From a virus: a stretch of DNA of 23,243 nt. Where the stretch lies: positions 1 through 23,243 of IMG/VR virus record IMGVR_UViG_3300032050_005311. The stretch is one strand, 5' to 3'. The position numbers and the translations under genes are program-made. This document shows, one piece after another, positions 14,393-22,789 of the stretch. The stretch's first letter is position 1, and every line of letters starts with the position of its first letter. Below the pieces are notes generated by a model. The model saw only the letters and a program-made list of their open reading frames with translations, did no database searches and was not told the origin of the DNA.

Positions 14393-16657
14393 TCAAACTG
14401 CTATCATACCGATGAATCGTGATACCAGCACACGGCTCACTTGACGATTCTTGGTAAACTTACCAAATGCTTTTGTTAGTGTGGCTGTGGTAACTTTGTC
14501 TGGTGTTTCAATCTCATCATCATCAACACTCAGATCAGTACCACCAGGTATAATGAAGAATGATTCGTAACCAGGATTTTTAGATTCCAGGAACTTATCT
14601 TTCTTCAACATTTTCTGGTACTTACCAATAATTTCACCATACTCATACCGTTGTGTTGGGTCATTACGAACCGCATCAAGGTCTGGAGCAAAGAACCGAT
14701 GACGGATTGCTGACTTGACATGATTATGTGGTGCAAGATAGAAACCAATAATTTTTGCACCAGTAGTCTTGGTCAACCAGTTACCAATCGCAGTACGAAC
14801 ACCATCATCACCAGGAGGAACTGATACTTGTACTTTGGTTTTCTTGTCTACAAAATATACATTCTCAATTCGTGGTGAAAAGTATGTAAAGTGACCCTCT
14901 TCAGTGAAGTATCGGCTGACTTGATCAGCATCACCGTCATGGACCACACACATGTTTACGATGTCCAGATTGTTTACTTGACGAAACTCATTGATCAAAG
15001 GCTGAGAAGCAATCAATGCCTCAGTCAATGGTGTGTTAGACAAAGAATCTGATTCTGGACGATAAAAATGTGTGCCATATCGTGAGTACCGATTGCCATA
15101 TGCATCCATGAGACACAGAATGTTCTTCACTGCTTTAGAAAACTCCGAGTTACTCATCTTAGAATTGATCATCTCACGTAGATATACAGCAGGACAAAGC
15201 ATCTCATTCAAGTTTTCACTGAAGCAACCAGAACTCCAAGAATCAGGTTCATAACGATTCTCTTCAGGGTAATCAATAGAACGAACAGCATCATTGTTAC
15301 CAAAACCATAGGCAGCAAACGGAATGTTTACTTTACGGCAGAATGATGCCAGAATAAGAATCTGTTCATAGGATGAAGATAGATTCTCAGCCATTGAACC
15401 AGACTTGTCTAGCAACAAAACCAAGCCATGTGATTTACCTTTTGGTACACGCATAACTTTTTTGAAGATAGCATCATCAATTTGATATTTGAAGATACGG
15501 CTAACATCAATGTCACCAGTGTCCGATGTTTTTGCTTTAGCAAACTTGTCGGCCGCTTTACGCATCTCAAACTCTTTGGCTAACAATGAAATGAACCGTT
15601 CGTTTTTACGACGGAAATCATTATACAGTCCATTAGCCAGTGATTCATATTCAGGCCGTTGATTCTGGAACTCACGTGTTAGGATTTCTTGTACACGTTT
15701 TGCTGGCGTGATAATCTTTTTCAGATTGGCTTGCGGTATGTTGACATACACGTAGTTACGTGCTTTCTTGTCAATCAAGGATTCTTCATTACGACGGTAG
15801 TTATCGTCCGTTTCACAAGTTGGCTCAAAGTGTTCGCTTGTGCTTTGTGAATCTTTGAAACGATTGATGATATCAGTGAGTTCACCATCTTCACCCTCAC
15901 CATCTTCAGGATTGCCAGATGATTTTGCGTCGGATTCTTTCTCTTGATCACCATCTTCACCATCAGCCTTGGCTTTAGATTTGTTTTTGCCTTGACCATC
16001 AGTTTCGGAATCACCTTCATTTGAGCCAGATTCTACTTCAGCAAGTTCACCATCTTCACTGAAGATAAATGCATCTTGCGGCAATTCAATTTGTGATTGT
16101 TCTTCTTTGGAATATTCCCAAATCTCTTCAGTCAATTTGAGAACTTCTTCCCAAGTTTCACATGCTTGCACACGGTCAACAAAGTCCTGTTCTTTCTCAT
16201 TGAAAGACAATCGCAAAGTGTAACCAGATTTTGTGTATAGATTCAGCCGATCAATGAATGGAAACGAATCCATGTCACGATCTTTGATACCAAAGAAGTC
16301 ACGTTTCATTAGTTCGCCAAAACCATTGACGAATGATTTACGTAAACCAGGGTAGCGGCGTTTCTGACGTTTCTCAATACGTGCATCTTCAACCACATTC
16401 AGGAAGCCTTTGTAGTTGCGACCACGATCATGCACAGCACCGTGCCAACCATCAGCAGGTGTATCAATAGCGTGACCAACTTCATGACCCATCAGTAAGT
16501 CATAAAGATCACCAGACATATCCGTCCAGATAGGACAAGTTAGAATACGATTTTTAGGATCAAACGATGCCGTTTGTGTTTTGGCATGTTGAACAGTAAG
16601 ATTCTCGGTCGCCATTAGTTTGGCAAGGCCGGACTTTTGATTTTGAATGTTGCTCAT
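14393..16657 (-). CDS. Zincin metallopeptidase-like protein with C-terminal VWA domain
   Basis: A 754-residue two-domain protein, the likely partner of the AAA ATPase downstream. Near the N-terminus is the zinc motif HEVGHA (His58, Glu59, His62), with NVVEDARIEKR (87-97) supplying the probable third ligand, as in gluzincin-like VWA proteins. Residues about 199-262 are a highly acidic linker. The VWA domain has the metal-binding MIDAS start LVLLLDKSGSM (Asp417, Ser419, Ser421). NTPLTEALIAS and VVHDGDADQV later may supply the other ligands. No secretion signal is seen. CobT, the chelatase subunit, has a similar acidic linker and VWA, so this is sometimes called CobT-like. Whether the zinc site cleaves anything is unknown. 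The ATG at 16657 has AGGGA upstream. Confidence 0.85.
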   Translation of the reverse strand: MSNIQNQKSGLAKLMATENLTVQHAKTQTASFDPKNRILTCPIWTDMSGDLYDLLMGHEVGHAIDTPADGWHGAVHDRGRNYKGFLNVVEDARIEKRQKRRYPGLRKSFVNGFGELMKRDFFGIKDRDMDSFPFIDRLNLYTKSGYTLRLSFNEKEQDFVDRVQACETWEEVLKLTEEIWEYSKEEQSQIELPQDAFIFSEDGELAEVESGSNEGDSETDGQGKNKSKAKADGEDGDQEKESDAKSSGNPEDGEGEDGELTDIINRFKDSQSTSEHFEPTCETDDNYRRNEESLIDKKARNYVYVNIPQANLKKIITPAKRVQEILTREFQNQRPEYESLANGLYNDFRRKNERFISLLAKEFEMRKAADKFAKAKTSDTGDIDVSRIFKYQIDDAIFKKVMRVPKGKSHGLVLLLDKSGSMAENLSSSYEQILILASFCRKVNIPFAAYGFGNNDAVRSIDYPEENRYEPDSWSSGCFSENLNEMLCPAVYLREMINSKMSNSEFSKAVKNILCLMDAYGNRYSRYGTHFYRPESDSLSNTPLTEALIASQPLINEFRQVNNLDIVNMCVVHDGDADQVSRYFTEEGHFTYFSPRIENVYFVDKKTKVQVSVPPGDDGVRTAIGNWLTKTTGAKIIGFYLAPHNHVKSAIRHRFFAPDLDAVRNDPTQRYEYGEIIGKYQKMLKKDKFLESKNPGYESFFIIPGGTDLSVDDDEIETPDKVTTATLTKAFGKFTKNRQVSRVLVSRFIGMIAV

Positions 16658-16673
16658 TTGATATCCCTATCAA

Positions 16674-16853
16674 TTACTGAACATACATTGTATCAGGTAC
16701 AATAAAGTTTGTCAACTCTGATTCATAGTTATCGGAAAGGCAAGCATCTACCAGTATATCTATACCGTATCTGGCTATTGCTGCTTTGACATCATGCAAA
16801 GATGCTAAGTAATCTAATTCTTCTTGCTCGGAAAACTCTTGTAATTCTGACAT
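16674..16853 (-). CDS. Small acidic protein starting the zincin-VWA unit (59 residues)
   Basis: A 59-residue protein with no family I recognise: MSELQEFSEQEELDYLASLH, then a helix-like DVKAAIARYGIDILVDACLS and a short tail. It is acidic, with no membrane segment. The ATG at 16853 has an excellent ribosome site (GGAG, seven bases). A GTG seven codons upstream would swallow that site and is rejected. It is the first gene after a perfect promoter and ends 16 bases before the zincin-VWA start, so the two should be co-transcribed. Confidence 0.75.
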   Translation of the reverse strand: MSELQEFSEQEELDYLASLHDVKAAIARYGIDILVDACLSDNYESELTNFIVPDTMYVQ

Positions 16854-16883
16854 AATTATCTCCTGATCAATCACTATATGGTA

Positions 16884-16912
16884 ATTATATCAGAAGGTTT
16901 TTAGTTTGTCAA
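16884..16912 (-). promoter_or_regulatory. Perfect consensus sigma70-type promoter before the 59-residue gene
   Basis: TTGACA at 16912-16907, a 17-base spacer, and TATAAT at 16889-16884, all matching. The TGA inside the -35 box is the stop codon of the upstream glycosyltransferase gene. The expected start near 16877 gives a 24-base leader with GGAG. No convincing terminator hairpin overlaps it, unlike the next two promoters downstream. Confidence 0.85.
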
Positions 16913-17805
16913 GCCTTGAAATTAGTTGTCAATTTCATACCATACTCATTGGTACCAGTCGGTATTGTGATGTCTTTTTTGTAACGAAGTTCATTCTTCT
17001 TGAATGATGAATAGTCCACATAGTGGTGCCAGCGTTTGTATCTCCAGACCATTCGTGCTACATCTGGATGCATACGAACCAGCATTTCGGATTTGTTTCT
17101 GGTACCTTCAGCATTCACACCATCTACCCAATGATTCTTTTCAACACCTTCTTTGTGGTAAAACTCTTCTGTGTTACCGCCTTTGACAGTTTGTGTTGCT
17201 GCTTTACCTTGAAGAAATGCATTGAACTGAATAGTACAATCACCATCTTTCAATACACGCAGACAGATATCAGTATCTTCATTGTACCTACCACGCCAAC
17301 GATGTTTACAATCATTGGAGATAAGCAATGTGGAATAGATACGAGTGTTCTTTACATATGGTGGATAACTTTGATTTGGTGCAATGAAGAATCTATACTG
17401 AAAGCCAGAGATAGGCACATTCTCAAAACGATCCACAAAATCTTCTGCTGCTTTGAAGATACAACCAGACTCTACACGAATACGATAGTTCTGGTGTAAA
17501 CGATAGAAGTCCGAGATGTTATCATCAAGCACCCAATGTTTCTCTGCACCAATAGAAATAGAATGATCCCATGCAAAGTTTCGTGCACGACCAGGACCAT
17601 CACCATGATTACTGAATGGTGCAACAATCAATGTAACATAATCACGAATCTTGAAGTTGTCTAGTGCTGCATCATATGCTTTCTCATCTTGTGGCTCAAT
17701 CACAATATAATGAGGTACTTTCATACGGGACAATGATCTTGATGTGATCATTGTATCTGCACGACCTTTAGAAACGATATAAACTGGATGTGTTGGATTC
17801 GTCAT
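16909..17805 (-). CDS. Glycosyltransferase resembling the TET-associated (TAGT) family
   Basis: A 298-residue GT-A enzyme. PVYIVSKGRADTMITSRSL (7-25), IVIEPQDEKAYDA, GPGRARNFAWDHSI and KHWVLDDNISDFYRL (89-103) follow the order of the TAGT family, which was predicted to add sugars to oxidised or hydroxymethylated bases in phage DNA. Asp94-Asp95-Asn96 is the metal site and RYNEDTDICLRVL (about 173-185) carries the late acidic residues. The family name comes from pattern recall; general glycosyltransferases are the alternative. No TET/JBP oxygenase is in the window. The ATG at 17805 lies 38 bases inside the methyltransferase gene, and the stop sits in the -35 box of the next promoter. Confidence 0.75.
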   Translation of the reverse strand: MTNPTHPVYIVSKGRADTMITSRSLSRMKVPHYIVIEPQDEKAYDAALDNFKIRDYVTLIVAPFSNHGDGPGRARNFAWDHSISIGAEKHWVLDDNISDFYRLHQNYRIRVESGCIFKAAEDFVDRFENVPISGFQYRFFIAPNQSYPPYVKNTRIYSTLLISNDCKHRWRGRYNEDTDICLRVLKDGDCTIQFNAFLQGKAATQTVKGGNTEEFYHKEGVEKNHWVDGVNAEGTRNKSEMLVRMHPDVARMVWRYKRWHHYVDYSSFKKNELRYKKDITIPTGTNEYGMKLTTNFKA

Positions 17806-18559
17806 TTCTTTTCCATATTGTAGGTTTGTTGTTCCATATTTTACAGTTTACTTTTTGATATTCTTTTGTTTGTAAATGCTGATTGAATATCTTACTAATT
17901 TTATCTTGACTTGTTATTGTACCATAAACATCATACTGTGTAAAGTGTCCCATGCCCCATGTGTTGAATGAGTTGGCAATAATCATATGCTTTGGATTTA
18001 TGGTATTGATGATATCATCCACATGCTCAATCGGATTGTAAATGTGTTCAAAGTATTCTGATGCCCACAGAATGTCAACTGGTTCTTCAATGTCATGAAT
18101 AGATTCAATTAGATTGAAGCCAAATCTTTCTGCCATTATCTCACAGAGTTTCCATTGTTTGGTATCTTTTAGATTGATAGCATAGACTTTAGCATCAGGA
18201 AACACTTGCTTCAATAGACATGTGCTGTAACTTATACCACAACCAATGTCAACGATAACTTTAGCATTTACAAGTTCTGAAAAATGAGATGACTTGATGA
18301 TGCGTTTGATATAGTCTCTGCTGTATGTTACAAAGCAATTGAATATATCAATGAAGTAATAATCATGGTTATATACTTCGTAGATGTTTCTGGTATCTTG
18401 ATGTTCTAGATCATCATACCATTTATTAGACAACTCAAGAAATATTTTGTCTGTCTTTCTAATAGACCTACACTCATCAGCATCTATCGTAAACAGACTA
18501 CCATAGTCTTTGAGAAAGTATTCAAATAAGACATTTGGTTTTTCTTTGAGAAAATCCAT
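17768..18559 (-). CDS. SAM-dependent methyltransferase (class I)
   Basis: A 263-residue enzyme with the Rossmann-type SAM site KVIVDIGCGISYSTCLL (motif I VDIGCG, 103-108), an acidic-loop region KVYAINLKD (where a ribose-binding acid is expected, Asn is seen), and PVDILWASEYFEHIYNPIEH as motif IV. The latter has no DNA-methylase NPPY/DPPY signature. A small-molecule, sugar or tRNA-type acceptor is therefore as likely as DNA. The N-terminal 90 residues are aromatic and helical and of unknown role. It starts on the stop of the upstream gene (TAATG) and overlaps the glycosyltransferase by 38 bases, suggesting that the two enzymes act in one pathway. Confidence 0.82.
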   Translation of the reverse strand: MDFLKEKPNVLFEYFLKDYGSLFTIDADECRSIRKTDKIFLELSNKWYDDLEHQDTRNIYEVYNHDYYFIDIFNCFVTYSRDYIKRIIKSSHFSELVNAKVIVDIGCGISYSTCLLKQVFPDAKVYAINLKDTKQWKLCEIMAERFGFNLIESIHDIEEPVDILWASEYFEHIYNPIEHVDDIINTINPKHMIIANSFNTWGMGHFTQYDVYGTITSQDKISKIFNQHLQTKEYQKVNCKIWNNKPTIWKRNDESNTSSLYRF

Positions 18560-18912
18560 TAGTCCTCAATCCATCTTTTCAATGAGTTTTCATCACGCTC
18601 AAGTTTTGGATACCAGATAGACTTTGTTTTCATGGTAAGATTTTGATCTACCAGTTTTGCAAACGCTTCATAGTCTTCCTGATTACGGAAGTGTAGATAG
18701 ATTGTCTTGAATGTTTTCTTTTCATTCTGTTCAAATGCTGGCATGCCAACCCAATGCTTTTTCCATTCAGCATTGTGTATATCTACGCCATCTTCATCGG
18801 AATCTTCATCTTCACCAAAGAACCGATTCAAAGTAGGAGGTTGATATTCATCTGTCAACAACTCCATACAGTTTTCATACGATTCAGATTCTTGAACTTT
18901 GTTGTTTTCCAT
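18559..18912 (-). CDS. Conserved acidic phage protein with KTKSIWYP motif
   Basis: A 117-residue protein. The first half is acidic and low in structure (FFGEDEDSDEDGVD). The second half, KKHWVGMPAFEQNEKKTFKT onward, then LHFRNQEDYEAFAKLVDQNL and KTKSIWYPK, is a pattern I associate with a small domain seen in many phage proteins, sometimes next to ParB-like or DNA-modification genes. No enzymatic motif is visible. The ATG at 18912 lies 29 bases inside the deformylase gene, and the stop overlaps the methyltransferase start. Its function is unknown. Confidence 0.75.
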   Translation of the reverse strand: MENNKVQESESYENCMELLTDEYQPPTLNRFFGEDEDSDEDGVDIHNAEWKKHWVGMPAFEQNEKKTFKTIYLHFRNQEDYEAFAKLVDQNLTMKTKSIWYPKLERDENSLKRWIED

Positions 18913-19480
18913 TCTTATGATTCCTCACAATTTTCTTTACCAATTTAGTTGCTCTTTGTCTTGCCATCTTGAGTGCAAGAGGTTTTATATAATCAGTATA
19001 TCTGATTCCATTCAAATGGTCAAGTTCATGTAGGTAACAACGAGCAGATAGTCCATCTAATCTTGCTTGTTTTACCTCACCGAATTCATCAGTAAACTCT
19101 ACCTCAATCCATTTTGGTCGTTCAACATTTAGGAACAATGCAGGAAACGATAAGCAACCTTCTTTGCCTTTTTCCCATTCATCACTCTCATCAATAACTT
19201 TTGGATTGATACAGACTAATTGAAAATCTTCTGTACCAATAACGAACATTCGTTCAGCAACACCACATTGATTAGCAGAAAGACCTAAACCGGAATATAA
19301 CTTCATGGTAAGTTTCATTCGTTTTGCTAATGTTACCATTGCTGGTGCTGGAAATCCACCTGTATATAGTGGTATTTTTTGCTGAAGCATAAAGTAATCT
19401 TCACCAAAAACTTGTAGTGGTTCTACTTGTTCAACTTGCTGTATGCCAGCTGCGGTATCAATTGTTAGTATTTCACTCAT
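18884..19480 (-). CDS. def: Peptide deformylase
   Basis: It removes the formyl group from the first methionine of new proteins, using a metal ion. The protein has 198 residues. All three signature motifs are present: GLGLSANQ (64-71; Ser replaces the more common Ala in GxGxAAxQ), EGCLSFP (107-113, metal ligand Cys109) and HELDH (151-155, His ligands and catalytic Glu152). The C-terminal helix is short and basic (ALKMARQRATKLVKKIVRNH), similar to phage-type enzymes. Cyanophage deformylases are thought to help the turnover of photosystem proteins; without photosynthesis genes here, general processing of phage proteins is the simpler view. The start overlaps the gp46 stop (ATGA). Confidence 0.95.
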   Translation of the reverse strand: MSEILTIDTAAGIQQVEQVEPLQVFGEDYFMLQQKIPLYTGGFPAPAMVTLAKRMKLTMKLYSGLGLSANQCGVAERMFVIGTEDFQLVCINPKVIDESDEWEKGKEGCLSFPALFLNVERPKWIEVEFTDEFGEVKQARLDGLSARCYLHELDHLNGIRYTDYIKPLALKMARQRATKLVKKIVRNHKNGKQQSSRI

Positions 19481-21186
19481 TTTATTATCCTTGAAAAATT
19501 CTTCACCTTATCAAATCGGATTGTATTCATAAACTTATCTTGCAGTATGTCACCTTTATGGCTGATGACAAACAGATTTACTCCATCAAGTGTGTGTAGT
19601 ATCTTCATCAAATCTTCTGTGCCACTAGTATCTAGGCTTGAATCAAACACCTCATCCAGTATCAACAGATTGGTATTGGTAGAGTTCTTTAGTTTTGCAA
19701 TTGCTCTCCATGTCAGCATCAATGCCATATCAATACGCTGCTTCTCACCCTCTGAGAAGTTATGATAACTAAAGTCATCACGGTGACGGGACTTGATTGT
19801 TTCTTTGAATGACTCATCAAGATTGAAGTTCACAAAGAAGTCCATACTGGTCAGATACTTGTTCACCAGTTTGTTTATCACAGGCAAATATTGTTTGATG
19901 ATATTTGTTTTGATACCAGTATCTTTTAGTAATGTTGATGCTACGTCCAAATATGTCTTATCATTTATCAACTGCTTCAGTTCTTCTTGTGCTAGTTCAA
20001 TTTGTGACTGAAGAGTATCAAGTACATCAATATCTGTGCTTTCTTTCTTTGGATTTCTAATTTGTTTTATTTCTTTTTCTAATCTTACAATGGTATCATT
20101 CAGACCTTTGATACCTGTATTTGTGGTTGCTATCTGTACACGAACATTAGATAGATTTTTCTCTTCAGCTTTTTGTGTCCTCAACAGTGCTTCATGTGCA
20201 GATAGTTTTGCTTGTAGTTCTGTCAGACCACTAGTGAGTTCTTGTTCTTTTGTAGTAAGTTCTGTGAGTTGCCCCTCTTTAAACTCCAGGGTAATGGCTT
20301 GCCTACAGGTTGGGCAATCAGCATTGTGTTCATAGAAACTTCTATCTGTTCCCACTTTGGATATTTTGCCTTCAATCTGGCTCTCAATTTTTCTAAACGC
20401 AGCAACCTTCTTTTCATTTTCAGGAATGTGTGAGCATATATCTTGGAGCCTCTCTTTTGATCGTTCCAGATCGTCAATCTCTCCACGTAGGGTGCGAATT
20501 GTTTCTCTGTGCAGAAGTATCTCTTCCTCATATTCTTTTACCTTTGCTTCAATATTTTCATTGAGTTTATCTTGGTGTTCTTTCTTGAGTTCATACTTCT
20601 GTTCAAGCAAAGAAATATCACTCTTCTTTGCAACTGTTAGGTCTTTATTGTTTGACAGTCTTTCTTTTACCAGACTGTTCATTGTAGAAAAGATTTGAAT
20701 GTCTAACAAATCTTCAATGATAGCACGACGGTCAGCAGCAGATAACTGCATGAACGGTGTAAATGATGCTGAACCAAGTATAACGATCTGTGTAAAAGAC
20801 TTGTAGTTTAGTTTGAGAATAAACTTCTCTAGATAGTCTTGATAATCTCTTACAGCCGCATCTTGGTTCAGCAAAACGGCGTCTTGGTATATCTCAAACA
20901 CATTTGGTTTGATACCACGAACAATTTTATATTCTTTATTACCAATAGAAAACTCAATCTCTACAACACAATCTCTGCCATTGATACTATTTAGGAGATT
21001 AGGCTTGTTTATGTTTCTAAATGGCTTGCCGAACAGACCAAAGCACAATGCATCAAGCATCGTTGACTTACCTGATCCATTTGTACCAACAACAAGCGTA
21101 TTGGTATTACCATTTAGTTCAAGTTCAGTGAAATGGTTACCAGTTGATAATAAGTTTTTCCAGCGCAGTCGTTTAAATAAAATCAT
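19477..21186 (-). CDS. 46: Recombination nuclease subunit gp46 (Rad50/SbcC-like ATPase)
   Basis: The SMC-like ATPase that pairs with gp47 nuclease to resect DNA ends for recombination and to degrade host DNA. It has 569 residues (T4: 560). Walker A GTNGSGKS is at 34-41. Two coiled-coil arms flank a zinc-hook CPTC at 291-294. The ABC signature is FSEGEKQRIDMALMLTWR, and Walker B LLILDEVFDSSLD with the D-loop follows. The H-loop is NLFVISHKG. The ATG at 21186 overlaps the gp47 stop (ATGA), so both subunits are translated together. Confidence 0.97.
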   Translation of the reverse strand: MILFKRLRWKNLLSTGNHFTELELNGNTNTLVVGTNGSGKSTMLDALCFGLFGKPFRNINKPNLLNSINGRDCVVEIEFSIGNKEYKIVRGIKPNVFEIYQDAVLLNQDAAVRDYQDYLEKFILKLNYKSFTQIVILGSASFTPFMQLSAADRRAIIEDLLDIQIFSTMNSLVKERLSNNKDLTVAKKSDISLLEQKYELKKEHQDKLNENIEAKVKEYEEEILLHRETIRTLRGEIDDLERSKERLQDICSHIPENEKKVAAFRKIESQIEGKISKVGTDRSFYEHNADCPTCRQAITLEFKEGQLTELTTKEQELTSGLTELQAKLSAHEALLRTQKAEEKNLSNVRVQIATTNTGIKGLNDTIVRLEKEIKQIRNPKKESTDIDVLDTLQSQIELAQEELKQLINDKTYLDVASTLLKDTGIKTNIIKQYLPVINKLVNKYLTSMDFFVNFNLDESFKETIKSRHRDDFSYHNFSEGEKQRIDMALMLTWRAIAKLKNSTNTNLLILDEVFDSSLDTSGTEDLMKILHTLDGVNLFVISHKGDILQDKFMNTIRFDKVKNFSRIIK

Positions 21187-22250
21187 GAATCAGTATTCAA
21201 TGCTTCCACATATAGTTCACGCATAACATTCTTTAGTTTATCAGTTTTTACATCTAGTGTCAAGTTGTCTATGTATTTGGAAAGAATGGTCATCGTATCT
21301 TCCGTTTGATCTACCAATTCATCATCGGCAACATTTTCTACATCACCAAAATCTTCCACAATAGACACATCTGCTGCACCAGCTTTGTAAAGATTGTCTA
21401 TTACCACATCAAATAAGAATGGATTTTGTTTGTTCAACACTACCACTTTGACATATGCATCTTTGTATACAGAGTAATCAAAGGTGCGATACTGTTCTGC
21501 AAAATGTTCTAAGTCATCTTTGTAATTCAACTTATAGAACATACGATTTGGATTCTGTATAAACTCTAGTTCACGTGTATTGGTATCAAAGATATGAAAG
21601 CCACGTGGATCATTGTAGTCAGACCAAAACATTTCATAGGGTGTGCCTACGTATGTGATAGAACCATCTGTTGATTTGTGGTGAAAATGACCAGTAAGTA
21701 CGATATCATACTTACCTAAAGTTTTTCTGTCTAGTCCTTCATTGTGAACAATACCTGCTTGCATTTCAAAGCCGGATATTTCAAAGTGGCCAAAACAGAT
21801 TTGTGATTTGGAAGATTTTATTTGAGAAAGGATTTCACTTTCGTTGTCATCACATAACCAAGGTATAATGTCAATATCAATCCCATCAAAACTGACTGTA
21901 CTAAAAGAATCGTATATAGTAATATTATCATATTCGTTCAACAGCAGTTGAGATGAGTTTACCTCTAGTGTGTTCTTGTATGCGACATCATGATTGCCAA
22001 GAAGAGTAATGAACGTGATGTCGTTTTCTCTAAGTTTATCAAAGAAGTATTTACGACACAGATAGAGTGAATTGAAGTTAATAAACTTACGGCGGTCAAA
22101 TAGATCGCCGAGTTGTACAACGGTTGTAATACCATTTTCTTTTAGATATGGAAAGAATGTGTTCTCGTAGAACTTCTCAATATATTTATGAAATTCCAAC
22201 GAATCATTACGCATTCCAAAATGCGTATCACCAAGTATGCATAGTTTCAT
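21183..22250 (-). CDS. 47: Recombination nuclease subunit gp47 (Mre11/SbcD-like)
   Basis: The Mn-dependent phosphoesterase subunit of the gp46/47 complex, 355 residues (T4: 339). Metal-binding motifs are all present: MKLCILGDTHFGMR (Asp8, His10), VVQLGDLFDRRK, TLLGNHDVAY, FGHFEISG and TGHFHHKS. The C-terminal part (from about 260) would cap the nuclease and bind the gp46 coiled coil. The ATG at 22250 lies two bases after the gp55 stop, with a poor ribosome site (ATCTAAGT), so coupling to gp55 translation or another means of initiation is probable. A consensus-like promoter sits immediately before the ATG. Confidence 0.97.
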   Translation of the reverse strand: MKLCILGDTHFGMRNDSLEFHKYIEKFYENTFFPYLKENGITTVVQLGDLFDRRKFINFNSLYLCRKYFFDKLRENDITFITLLGNHDVAYKNTLEVNSSQLLLNEYDNITIYDSFSTVSFDGIDIDIIPWLCDDNESEILSQIKSSKSQICFGHFEISGFEMQAGIVHNEGLDRKTLGKYDIVLTGHFHHKSTDGSITYVGTPYEMFWSDYNDPRGFHIFDTNTRELEFIQNPNRMFYKLNYKDDLEHFAEQYRTFDYSVYKDAYVKVVVLNKQNPFLFDVVIDNLYKAGAADVSIVEDFGDVENVADDELVDQTEDTMTILSKYIDNLTLDVKTDKLKNVMRELYVEALNTDS

Positions 22251-22252
22251 AC

Positions 22253-22789
22253 TTAGATTATATCATCATCTAAAAAGTTGTCAAGTCCTACTAACTTTTT
22301 TACCTTCTTTTTCTTTTTATTTTCTTCAAAGTTGTGGATAAACTCGGAGATGTTATCATACAATTCAAACTGTCTCATGTTACCATTTTCATCTTCATAC
22401 ATCTCACCCTCATCAAGCAAACCAAACTGTTGTGTGGCTTTATATTTGACATAAAGTTGTTTCTTCTCACGCATAATCCTACGTAGAAACGCATAGTAAA
22501 TTATCTGTGTGAAGTATGCAAATGGATTCTTTGATTTGGCTGGATCAAAGTTACGGAAATACATTAGACAGTTCTCTACACCATCCGATATCATCTCATC
22601 ACGATATGTGTATGAGATAAAGTTAGGCTTACGTGATAGATGTTCTGCAATCTTTAGAAAGCATTCACCAATATAGTCTGGTATCTTTGGTTCTTGTGTG
22701 CTATTAGTCTTGGCTTGTTCACACTCATCACGATACTTGATCAGTGCTGCCAGAAAATCAGCATTGTTTACGTAGTGTTTAGTTGTCAT
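22253..22789 (-). CDS. 55: Late-transcription sigma factor gp55
   Basis: The phage sigma factor for late promoters, which works with the host RNA polymerase core and the gp45 clamp. It has 178 residues (T4: 185). The sigma region 2-like core is SYTYRDEMISDGVENCLMYF onward, with NFDPAKSKNPFAYFTQIIYYAFLRRIMREKK, the conserved core and promoter-melting helix. The C-terminus is lysine-rich, then VGLDNFLDDDII; LDNFL (169-173) fits the clamp-binding end of gp55. The ATG at 22789 overlaps the epimerase stop (ATGA). I saw no gp33 in the window. Confidence 0.92.
   Translation of the reverse strand: MTTKHYVNNADFLAALIKYRDECEQAKTNSTQEPKIPDYIGECFLKIAEHLSRKPNFISYTYRDEMISDGVENCLMYFRNFDPAKSKNPFAYFTQIIYYAFLRRIMREKKQLYVKYKATQQFGLLDEGEMYEDENGNMRQFELYDNISEFIHNFEENKKKKKVKKLVGLDNFLDDDII
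22257..22284 (-). promoter_or_regulatory. Candidate consensus promoter immediately before gp47
   Basis: TTGACA (22284-22279) and TATAAT (22262-22257) with a 16-base spacer lie within the last codons of gp55. A start six or seven bases on would fall on the gp47 ATG at 22250, giving a leaderless message. All twelve bases match, but they are also coding (LDNFLDDDII), so this may be chance. Confidence 0.3.
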
